A stretch of 5,128 bases of DNA, taken from contig DMTU01000074.1 of NCBI GenBank assembly GCA_003476595.1, positions 9,042 to 14,169 of the forward strand, in the 5' to 3' direction. The position numbers and the translations under genes are program-made. This stretch comes from Acidimicrobiaceae bacterium. Its GTDB lineage: Bacteria; Actinomycetota; Acidimicrobiia; Acidimicrobiales; Salinilacustritrichaceae. Below the pieces are notes generated by a model. It was not told the DNA's origin and searched no databases. It saw only the letters and a program-made list of their open reading frames with translations. Below are positions 1-5,024 of this stretch, piece by piece (within the stretch, counting starts at the first letter, position 1; each line of letters starts with the position of its first letter).

Positions 1-424
1 GCGGCAGGTCGCCGTCGCCGGCCAGGAGCTCCCCGTCGGCGAGGCGCAGGACGGCGGCCCACTCGCCGCCGAGCACCCGTCGTCCGTGGGTGACCACGCT
101 GTCGAGCAGCGCAGCGCGGTCCCGGGCCCCGACGATGACGGCGGCGGTCTCGAGCACGTCGGCCCGGGGATCGTGGGTCTGGCCGTCGAGCACCCGGAGG
201 TCCTCGATGTCGACGCCTGGCACGGATCGGATCCGCCCGACCAGCGCCGGGATGGCCAGCACGTCGCCGATCTGCACGGCCAGCTCGTCGATGGCCCGAC
301 CGGCGCTGCGCTCCAGGATGTCGATGCCGACGATCTCGCCGCCGGCGTCGCCGATCCTCGTCGCCACCTCCCCCAGCGCGCCGGGACGGTCGGGCAGCCA
401 CACGCGCACGATGCAGGTCTCCAT
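1..424 (-). CDS. ACT-domain protein, partial (C-terminus outside window)
   Basis: This minus-strand reading frame opens with ATG at 424-422 and runs 141 codons without a stop to the left edge, so the C-terminus is missing. The N-terminus (METCIVRVWLPDRPGALGEV...) has the ACT pattern: a beta strand, then D-R-P-G-A-L-G-E at residues 12-19, a helix, and the second strand I31-V-G-I-D-I. ACT domains usually bind amino acids or other small ligands and regulate an enzyme, or act alone as sensors. A second half-repeat (V50-L79) completes the fold. Residues about 94-141 (a helix ending near R116-V-L-G-G, then E121-W-A-A-V-L-R-L) look like the start of a GAF-type or similar sensory domain; this part is inferred from pattern only. 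The start is supported by the clean ACT start and by a TACCGT box 7 bases upstream with no Shine-Dalgarno. It is divergent from the tetR gene. Its exact role is not recognisable. Confidence 0.8.
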   Translation of the reverse strand, partial: METCIVRVWLPDRPGALGEVATRIGDAGGEIVGIDILERSAGRAIDELAVQIGDVLAIPALVGRIRSVPGVDIEDLRVLDGQTHDPRADVLETAAVIVGARDRAALLDSVVTHGRRVLGGEWAAVLRLADGELLAGDGDLP

Positions 425-431
425 CCCTCGG

Positions 432-437
432 ACGGTA
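432..437 (-). promoter_or_regulatory. Putative -10 box of the ACT gene, leaderless type
   Basis: Read on the minus strand, 437-432 is TACCGT, matching the actinobacterial TANNNT -10 pattern. Seven bases separate it from the ATG at 424, so transcription would begin at or next to the A of the start codon. The intervening CCGAGGG has some purine character but lies too close to the ATG to act as a Shine-Dalgarno. No clear -35 is seen. The same hexamer and spacing occur before tetR, which raises confidence. The transcription start is inferred. Confidence 0.5.
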
Positions 438-528
438 CGGATGGGCGGTGAACGCCCGGTTACGGGCCGGGGGCGTCTCCGTGAGCGGAGCCCGTCGGCG
501 CGACATCGGGATCCGGGGCGGTCGGTGA

Positions 529-548
529 ACTTGACCGTCTGGTCAAGT
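529..548. promoter_or_regulatory. Probable TetR-family operator (perfect inverted repeat)
   Basis: ACTTGACC-GTCT-GGTCAAGT is a perfect 8-base inverted repeat with a 4-base spacer, 20 bases in all. Its right edge is 12 bases before the tetR ATG. Such a size and position is typical of an autoregulatory operator bound by a TetR-family dimer. The last T of the right arm is also the first base of the TACCGT -10-like box, so bound repressor would block RNA polymerase at the tetR promoter. It sits about 90 bases from the ACT gene's -10 box, so control of that gene is possible but less direct. Binding is inferred. Confidence 0.75.
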
Positions 549-553
549 ACCGT
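548..553 (+). promoter_or_regulatory. Putative -10 box of tetR, leaderless type
   Basis: TACCGT fits TANNNT and lies 7 bases before the ATG at 561, the same geometry as the ACT gene. No Shine-Dalgarno precedes the start, consistent with a leaderless mRNA. TTGACC at 531-536 resembles a -35 element but is only 11 bases away, so it is better read as an operator arm. The 17-base-spaced hexamer GTGAAC (525-530) is a poor -35. Confidence 0.5.
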
Positions 554-560
554 GCGGTCC

Positions 561-1175
561 ATGGGCCGTCGACTCACACCCCGGGGCGAGCAGCGACGTG
601 GCGAGCTCCTGGCCTACGCCACGGAGCGCTTCGCCACGAACGGCTACCACCCGACCTCGGTGGCCGAGCTGGTCGACGGCCTCGGCGTGGGCAAGGGCGT
701 CTTCTACTGGTACTTCGAGTCCAAGGAGGACCTCTTCCTCGAGATCCTCCGCTCCGGCGAGCGGGACCTGCGCCGGGTGCAGCTCGACGCCATGGGCGAC
801 GAGACCGACCCGGTGGCGCGCATGGAGCTCGCCATCCGGGCCTCCATGGAGTGGTGGGCCACGCACCGCGAGCTCTACGTGCTCATCGAGTTCGCCCGCA
901 CCGAGGCCAGCTTCGCCTCCGGCGTCCGCAAGGGGGAACGGGTCGCGCTCGAGGACACCCGGCGCCTCGTGCAGGAGGCCATGGACTCCGGCGCCATCGC
1001 CGACGGGAACGCCACCGTCGTCGCCCAGGCCGTGCTCGGAGTGAGCTCGGTGCTCGCCCGCACGCAGGTGCTGGGCCGGGGCCGCCCGCCGAGCGAGGTC
1101 GCCGACGAGGTCATCGACTTCTGCTGGCACGGCCTGCTCGGCCGGGACGCCGGCCAGACCCGCCGCACGGCGTAG
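561..1175 (+). CDS. TetR/AcrR-family transcriptional repressor
   Basis: This 204-residue protein is the usual TetR-family length. Residues about 12-62 form the N-terminal DNA-binding domain. It has helix 1 (E10 to A25), the helix-turn-helix (T32-S-V-A-E-L-V-D-G-L-G-V-G-K-G-V-F-Y-W-Y-F) and the family hallmark Y51-F-E-S-K-E-D-L-F. The C-terminal helical region (about 85-195) should bind a ligand and dimerise. Its ligand cannot be read from sequence; W98-W99 and Y106 could line a hydrophobic pocket. The frame stays open far upstream, but the ATG at 561 is chosen because it gives the normal TetR N-terminus, lies just after the promoter and operator, and avoids overlap with the opposite-strand ACT gene. 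Autorepression through the 529-548 repeat is likely. The target could include the divergent ACT gene or distant genes. It converges on the aminotransferase gene with a 17-base gap. Confidence 0.92.
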   Translation: MGRRLTPRGEQRRGELLAYATERFATNGYHPTSVAELVDGLGVGKGVFYWYFESKEDLFLEILRSGERDLRRVQLDAMGDETDPVARMELAIRASMEWWATHRELYVLIEFARTEASFASGVRKGERVALEDTRRLVQEAMDSGAIADGNATVVAQAVLGVSSVLARTQVLGRGRPPSEVADEVIDFCWHGLLGRDAGQTRRTA

Positions 1176-1192
1176 ATCCGGCGCGCCGCCCG

Positions 1193-2380
1193 CTACCCGA
1201 GCTCGGGCAGGGCCTTCTTCATCCCGCGGATCGCCTGCTGGATGCGCTGGTCGTTCTCGATGAGGGCGAAGCGGATGTTCCCCTCGCCGCCCGGGCCGAA
1301 GCCGACGCCCGGCGACGTGGCCACGTTGGCCTCCGTGACCAGCTTCTTGGCGAACTCCACCGAGCCCATGTGCCGGTAGGGCTCCGGGATCGGCGCCCAC
1401 GCGAACATCGTCCCGCCGGGGCGGGGCATCTCCCAGCCGATCCGGTCGAGGCCGTCGCAGAGCGCATCGCGGCGGCTCTGGTAGACCGCGTTGATCTCCT
1501 TGGGGTACTCGGTGGCCTCGTTCAGGGTCACCGTCGCCGCGATCTGGATCGGCTGGAACGTGCCGTAGTCGAGGTAGCTCTTCAGCTTGGAGAGCGCGCC
1601 GACGACCTCGGGGTTGCCGGCCATGAACGCGACGCGCCAGCCGGCCATCGAGAAGGACTTGGTCATCGAGTACAGCTCGACCGCGCACTCCTTGGCCCCT
1701 TCGGCCTGCAGGATCGAGGGCGGCTGCCAGCCGTCGAAGCCGAGGTCGGCGTAGGCGTTGTCGTGGACCACGATGACCTCCTGCTCCCGGGCGAAGTCGA
1801 CGAGGCCCTGGAAGAACGGCAGGTCCACGCACTTGGTCGTCGGGTTGTGCGGGAACGACACGACGATGACGCGCGGGCGGGGCCAGGAGTAGAGGAACTG
1901 GTGCCGGATGCGATCGAGCAGCTCCTCCCCGTGGTCGACGGCGCCGCCCATGGGGATCTCGCGGATGCTGGCGCCGGCGAAGAGCGGGCCCCAGAGGTGG
2001 ATCGGGTAGCTGGGCGAGGGCACGAGGGCGGAGTCGCCGGGGCCGAGCAGCACCCAGCACAGGTGGGAGTAGCCCTCCTTGGCCCCGATGGTGGCCACGA
2101 CCTCGGTCTCGGGGTCCAGGGCCACGCCGAAGCGCCGCAGGTACAGGTCGGCGGCGGCCTGGCGCAGCTTCGGGATGCCCTTGGACTGGGAGTAGCGGTG
2201 GTTCCGCGGGTTCATCGCGGCCTCGGCCAGCTTCTCCACCGCGATCTGCGGCGAGGGGAGATCGGGGTTGCCGAAGCCCAGGTCGATGACGTCGTTGCCT
2301 GCCCGCCGTGCTTCCTGCTTCAGCCCGTCGATGATCGTGAAGACGTAGGGCGGCAGCCCGGTGATGCGGCGGAACTCCAT
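1193..2380 (-). CDS. alaC: AlaC-like PLP-dependent aminotransferase (glutamate-pyruvate type)
   Basis: This is a 395-residue class I/II, fold-type I aminotransferase that depends on pyridoxal phosphate and is expected in the cytosol. It closely resembles E. coli AlaC (YfdZ), which makes alanine from pyruvate and glutamate. Shared segments as recalled include L9-P-P-Y-V-F near the start, G-N-P-D (37-40), Y63-S-x-S/Q-K/R-G-I-P, the S-P-S-Y-P-I-H run (122-128) and the ending R370-F-A-L-I-E-N followed by Q382-A-I-R-G. Active-site positions are N179 (in H-N-P-T), D207 and Y210 (H-D-N-A-Y-A-D), the Schiff-base lysine K241 (M-T-K-S-F-S-M-A-G-W-R) and the carboxylate-binding R370. It is slightly shorter than E. 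coli AlaC, at the C-terminus. The ATG at 2380 matches the family start and lies 6 bases after a TACCGT box. It is divergent from ppa across 23 bases. LL-diaminopimelate aminotransferase is a related alternative, less likely given the AlaC-specific matches. Confidence 0.9.
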   Translation of the reverse strand: MEFRRITGLPPYVFTIIDGLKQEARRAGNDVIDLGFGNPDLPSPQIAVEKLAEAAMNPRNHRYSQSKGIPKLRQAAADLYLRRFGVALDPETEVVATIGAKEGYSHLCWVLLGPGDSALVPSPSYPIHLWGPLFAGASIREIPMGGAVDHGEELLDRIRHQFLYSWPRPRVIVVSFPHNPTTKCVDLPFFQGLVDFAREQEVIVVHDNAYADLGFDGWQPPSILQAEGAKECAVELYSMTKSFSMAGWRVAFMAGNPEVVGALSKLKSYLDYGTFQPIQIAATVTLNEATEYPKEINAVYQSRRDALCDGLDRIGWEMPRPGGTMFAWAPIPEPYRHMGSVEFAKKLVTEANVATSPGVGFGPGGEGNIRFALIENDQRIQQAIRGMKKALPELG

Positions 2381-2403
2381 GGACCCACGGTACCTGCGAC
2401 AAG
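2381..2403. promoter_or_regulatory. Bidirectional promoter between the aminotransferase gene and ppa
   Basis: The whole divergent gap is 23 bases, so both promoters must overlap each other or the coding ends. At its centre is GGTACC (2389-2394). Read leftward, TACCGT (2392-2387) lies 6 bases before the aminotransferase ATG. Read rightward, TACCTG (2391-2396) lies 7 bases before the ppa ATG. Neither start has a Shine-Dalgarno. This fits two leaderless transcripts diverging from one near-symmetric -10 element. No -35 is evident on either side. The rightward box lacks the final T of TANNNT and is therefore weaker evidence. Confidence 0.5.
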
Positions 2404-2895
2404 ATGACCGACATGCAGACGATCGACGTCGTGGTGGAGATCCCCCGGGGGAGCCGCAACAAGTACGAGTACGACCACGAGCGCCACGTGTTCCGACTCG
2501 ACCGGCGGCTGTTCTCCGCCACGGTGTACCCGGCCGACTACGGGTTCATCCCCGACACCCTCGGCGAGGACGGCGACCCGCTCGACGCGCTCGTCATCAT
2601 GGAGGAGCCCACGTTCCCCGGGTGCTGGATCCAGGCCCGCCCGGTCGGCGTCTTCTGGATGACCGACGATGCCGGCCCGGACGCCAAGATCGTCTGCGTC
2701 CCGGCCCACGACCCCCGCTGGGAGCAGGTCCCCGAGATCGCGGACCTCCCCGACTACCTCCTCTCGGAGATCGAGCACTTCTTCACCGTCTACAAGGACC
2801 TCGAGCCCCACAAGTTCTCCTCGACCCGTGGCTACGAGGGATCCGAGGCGGCGTGGACCGAGATCCGCGCCGCCCACGAGCGCTACGTCCCCTGA
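2404..2895 (+). CDS. ppa: Inorganic pyrophosphatase, family I (soluble)
   Basis: This cytosolic enzyme hydrolyses pyrophosphate to two phosphates with Mg2+ and so pulls nucleotide, aminoacyl-tRNA and nucleic-acid synthesis forward. The 163 residues match the bacterial family I length. Active-site landmarks run in order: E12-I-P-R-G-S-R-N-K20-Y-E22, R34, Y42-P-A-D-Y46-G-F, the signature D56-G-D58-P-L-D61-A with its metal-binding aspartates, D93/K95, D103-P-R-W and Y130-K131-D-L-E. H25 lies where the mycobacterial enzyme has its active-site-proximal histidine (H-E after Y-x-D), as in other actinobacterial enzymes. The ATG at 2404 is chosen because it sits 7 bases after the -10-like box; the in-frame ATG at 2413 would align better with the mycobacterial N-terminus and cannot be excluded. 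The end overlaps the convergent ROK kinase gene by 13 bases. Confidence 0.96.
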   Translation: MTDMQTIDVVVEIPRGSRNKYEYDHERHVFRLDRRLFSATVYPADYGFIPDTLGEDGDPLDALVIMEEPTFPGCWIQARPVGVFWMTDDAGPDAKIVCVPAHDPRWEQVPEIADLPDYLLSEIEHFFTVYKDLEPHKFSSTRGYEGSEAAWTEIRAAHERYVP

Positions 2896-3866
2896 GTCGG
2901 GGGGCGCCCGGCGGTCTCCAGCGCGAGCACGGCAGCCCCGATGGCGCCGGCCCGCTCACCGAAGTGCGCAGCGACGATGGGCACCACCGGCCGGTGGCCC
3001 CGGGCCAGCACCTGGTCGGGCACCGCACCCTCGATGCGGGGCAGCAAGACGTCCTCGGCCTCGATGACGCCGCCGCCGAGCACGACCACGCCGGGGTCGA
3101 GCAGATCGACCAGGTTGGCGATGCCGGCGGCCACCCACCACACGAACTCGTCCAGCACGAGGGAGGCGTCGTGGTCACCGGCGCGCACGGCCGCGATCAC
3201 GTGCTCGCCCCGGACGCCCTCGGGCTCGCCGCCGGCGAGGTCGACCACCCCGTCGAGGCGACCGGCGAGGGCGGCGTCACGGCCCAGCCGGCCGAGGCCG
3301 GAGCCCGACGCGTAGCGCTCCCAGCAACCCCGCCGGCCGCACGGGCACGGGGGCCCGCTCGGGTCGATCAGCATGTGGCCGGGCTCCCCCGCGAAGCCAT
3401 TCGCGCCGTGGCGCACGAGCCCGCCCACGACGATGCCGCCGCCGATGCCGGTGCCGAGGGTGAGCAGGATGCCGTCGGACCACCCGGCGCCGGCGCCGCC
3501 ACGGAACTCGGCGTAGGTCGCGCAGGTGGCGTCGTTGTCGGCCGCAACCGGGCGACCGAGCCGGGTGCCCACGACCTCGCCCACGGCGAGGTCGATGACG
3601 CCGGGGAGGTTGGCGCCGAAGCGGAAGACGTCACCGCCGTCGATGAGCCCCGGGATGCCGAGGCCGACGGGGCCCGAGCCGCCGGGGTCGAGGACCTCCA
3701 CCAGCTCGGCGATGCCGTCGACGAGGGCGGCGGCGCCGACCGGGGTCGCGAGGCGGGCCTCGGCGATCACCGCGGTCGGGTCCGTGGCGTCGACGACCAC
3801 GCCGAGCATCTTGGTGCCGCCGATGTCGATGCCGACGGCTCGGGCCTGGTCCGCGGAGGCGGCCAC
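2883..3866 (-). CDS. ROK-family sugar kinase, glucokinase-like
   Basis: This 327-residue ROK kinase is expected to transfer a phosphate from ATP to a hexose, most likely glucose, in the cytosol. The phosphate-binding loop is G12-I-D-I-G-G-T-K. The catalytic aspartate is D112 in A-D-N-D-A-T (glucokinases usually have E-N-D-A). A second ATP-site loop is L137-G-T-G-I-G-G-G. Sugar contacts are predicted at E161 and H164 (E-P-G-H) and E183. The ROK zinc site is H164 with C174, C176 and C181 (C-P-C-G-R-R-G-C-W-E). There is no N-terminal helix-turn-helix, so it is a kinase and not a ROK repressor. The chosen GTG at 3866 begins 5 bases after the baeRF stop and gives a normal N-terminus 10 residues before the first strand; no Shine-Dalgarno is seen, suggesting translational coupling. 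N-acetylglucosamine, mannose or fructose kinase activity is an alternative. Confidence 0.9.
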   Translation of the reverse strand: MAASADQARAVGIDIGGTKMLGVVVDATDPTAVIAEARLATPVGAAALVDGIAELVEVLDPGGSGPVGLGIPGLIDGGDVFRFGANLPGVIDLAVGEVVGTRLGRPVAADNDATCATYAEFRGGAGAGWSDGILLTLGTGIGGGIVVGGLVRHGANGFAGEPGHMLIDPSGPPCPCGRRGCWERYASGSGLGRLGRDAALAGRLDGVVDLAGGEPEGVRGEHVIAAVRAGDHDASLVLDEFVWWVAAGIANLVDLLDPGVVVLGGGVIEAEDVLLPRIEGAVPDQVLARGHRPVVPIVAAHFGERAGAIGAAVLALETAGRPPTQGT

Positions 3867-3871
3867 GGGGT

Positions 3872-4984
3872 TCAGTAGCGGAGCAGGGCGCCGACGCGGC
3901 CGAGCACGTCGAGGTCGGCGTTGCCGTCGCACACCACCACGCGGCAGGACTGCCCGAGTGCGGCCTCGACCGCCTCCTCGACCAGGTCGGGGACCGCCAC
4001 CATCTCCGCGCCGCACGTGCAGGTCCGGCCGACGGTGGCCAGCCGGTCGCAGCTGTCGCAGCGCCAACCCTCGACCTCGTACCCGTCGGAGACGAGCAGG
4101 CGGTCGACCCGCCGCTCGGCGAGGGCGTCGACCACGGGCCCGATGCCGGCGACGCCACGCCCGTCGCCGTTGACCGCGGCGCGCAGCTCCTCCACCAGCG
4201 CCGCCTCGCGGGCGGCCTCGATGGCGCGCTCGGCCTCCAGCGCGGCGCGGCGCAGGTCGGCCTCGGGCGCGCTCGGTGCCACGTCGAGGCGGGCCCGGAG
4301 CCGCTCGGCGAGGTACGGGTGCAGGTCGGCCTCGAGCTCGGAGGCGACGCCCTCGGCGGCGGCGAGCACCAGGTGGTCGAAGCCGGTCGACTGGTAGACG
4401 GACCAGGCCAGCTCCGCGGCGTGGCGCAGGTGCTGGTGGGTCATCTCCTCGCGGTGCTGCTCGACGCCGCCCCGGTCGTGCTCGCCGACGGTGTCGTAGT
4501 CGCGCCCGATGTCGTCGGTGCGCTCGACCTTCTCGACCAGCTCGCCGAGGCAGTACACGAGCACGCGGGCGTGCTGCTTGTCGGCGGCGAGCACGGCGAC
4601 CTTCTCGCTCTGCTGCAGGACCAGCTCGAGCTGGCCCACCGCCGGGGTGGGGTTCACCACCAGCTCGTTGCGGACCGGCACCGGGAGCTCGTGGACCACG
4701 AACAGGTCGTGGGCGTCGCAGGAGAAGAGCGCGACGCCGCGGGTCGAGGTCCGGTCGAAGCCCGCACCGACGCGGTCCACGATCCGCTCGATGTCGGCGT
4801 CGACGGCCTCGTCGACCTCCGGGCGGCGACGCATCCGACGGACCAGCTCGTCGAGGGCTCGCTCGTAGTCGGCAGGGCGCACGTACCGGCCGCCGTCGAC
4901 GTCGAGGTAGCAGGACGTGACGAGCACGCCGTTGCTGCGGATGGCAGCCAGGGCACGGATGTCGTCTTCGGTGATGACGGGCAC
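3872..4984 (-). CDS. baeRF-type protein: bacterial homologue of eRF1/aRF1
   Basis: This 370-residue protein has the organisation of archaeal/eukaryotic release factor 1 relatives in bacteria (baeRF, including Vms1-like release factors). Residues about 1-120 are a divergent N-terminal domain. Residues about 125-265 match the eRF1 middle domain: a strand V129-A-V-L-A-A-D-K-Q-H-A-R-V, then a loop with G172-G173-V-E-Q176-H-R-E-E-x-x-H-x-H-L that parallels the GGQ loop and following helix. Residues about 280-370 match the C-terminal domain (G-P-V-V-D-A-L, V-D-R-L-L-V-S-D, ending in V-G-A-L-L-R-Y, close to the aRF1 ending). A zinc knuckle is formed by C309, C312, C322 and C324, as in aRF1. Known or proposed roles of this class are peptidyl-tRNA hydrolysis or ribosome rescue, but here the exact GGQ tripeptide is absent, so activity is uncertain. 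The GTG at 4984 is chosen for its AGGAGG site; an upstream in-frame ATG at 5020 overlaps the promoter-like sequence. It is the first gene of an operon with the ROK kinase. Confidence 0.8.
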   Translation of the reverse strand: MPVITEDDIRALAAIRSNGVLVTSCYLDVDGGRYVRPADYERALDELVRRMRRRPEVDEAVDADIERIVDRVGAGFDRTSTRGVALFSCDAHDLFVVHELPVPVRNELVVNPTPAVGQLELVLQQSEKVAVLAADKQHARVLVYCLGELVEKVERTDDIGRDYDTVGEHDRGGVEQHREEMTHQHLRHAAELAWSVYQSTGFDHLVLAAAEGVASELEADLHPYLAERLRARLDVAPSAPEADLRRAALEAERAIEAAREAALVEELRAAVNGDGRGVAGIGPVVDALAERRVDRLLVSDGYEVEGWRCDSCDRLATVGRTCTCGAEMVAVPDLVEEAVEAALGQSCRVVVCDGNADLDVLGRVGALLRY

Positions 4985-4990
4985 GTGGTG

Positions 4991-5000
4991 TCCCTCCTGG
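4991..5000 (-). promoter_or_regulatory. Strong Shine-Dalgarno deciding the baeRF start
   Basis: On the minus strand this reads CCAGGAGGGA, with the core AGGAGG at 4998-4993, 8 bases before the GTG at 4984-4982. It is the only full-consensus ribosome binding site seen before a gene start in the window. It selects GTG 4984 over the upstream in-frame ATG at 5020, which has no such site. Confidence 0.8.
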
Positions 5001-5018
5001 GGGTCGTGGTTCGGGCGC

Positions 5019-5024
5019 ATGCTA
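5019..5024 (-). promoter_or_regulatory. Putative -10 box of the baeRF-ROK operon
   Basis: On the minus strand this reads TAGCAT, a TANNNT match. Transcription from about 5012 would give a short leader of under 30 bases that contains the AGGAGG site. The hexamer 17 bases upstream (GCCCGG) is not a -35 match but lies in a perfect 12-base palindrome, CGGCCCGGGCCG, at 5038-5049. The site is suggestive only. Confidence 0.4.

Larger units (their letters stand above)
425..560. other. Divergent intergenic region, ACT gene / tetR
   Basis: These 136 bases separate the two divergent starts. They hold a -10-like box for each gene and the inverted repeat next to tetR. There are also two shorter perfect inverted repeats: GCCCG-GTTA-CGGGC at 454-467 and CTCCG-TGAG-CGGAG at 477-490. 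The 8-base word CGGTGAAC occurs twice in direct orientation, at 446-453 and 523-530. No small coding frame convincing enough to call is seen. Confidence 0.6.

Noticed and set aside
531..536. TTGACC as the tetR -35 element
   Set aside because: It is only 11 bases from the proposed -10, too close for a normal sigma-70-type promoter, and is better explained as an operator arm.
90..560. Plus-strand open frame extending tetR upstream by 157 codons
   Set aside because: Its translation is low-complexity Ser/Thr/Arg/Pro-rich, it covers the operator and promoter, and it lies opposite the well-formed ACT gene. The TetR fold begins at 561.
1140..1155. GGCCGG-GACG-CCGGCC hairpin as a tetR terminator
   Set aside because: It lies within the tetR coding sequence, has no T-run after it, and such stems are frequent at this GC content.
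1179..1188. CGGCGCGCCG palindrome between tetR and the aminotransferase as a terminator or binding site
   Set aside because: It has no loop and no T-run, and short self-complementary GC words are expected by chance here.
851..2407. 518-codon plus-strand open frame opposite the aminotransferase
   Set aside because: It is composition-driven and has no motif; the opposite strand encodes a complete AlaC-like enzyme with all active-site residues.
543..2522. 659-codon minus-strand open frame spanning tetR and the aminotransferase
   Set aside because: It is rich in Arg/Gly/Pro/Ala without domain motifs and lies over two recognised genes in other frames, a common artefact of high GC content.
2361..3878. 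505-codon plus-strand open frame across ppa and the kinase
   Set aside because: It is out of frame with ppa and antisense to the kinase, both complete and recognisable.
3867..4067. N-terminal extension of the ROK kinase to 4067
   Set aside because: The extra 67 residues are Arg/Gly-rich, overlap the conserved zinc-site and C-terminal part of baeRF, and are absent from ROK kinases; GTG 3866 gives the normal start.
4985..5020. baeRF start at ATG 5020
   Set aside because: It would add 12 residues encoded by the Shine-Dalgarno region itself; AGGAGG is placed correctly for GTG 4984. It is not fully excluded.
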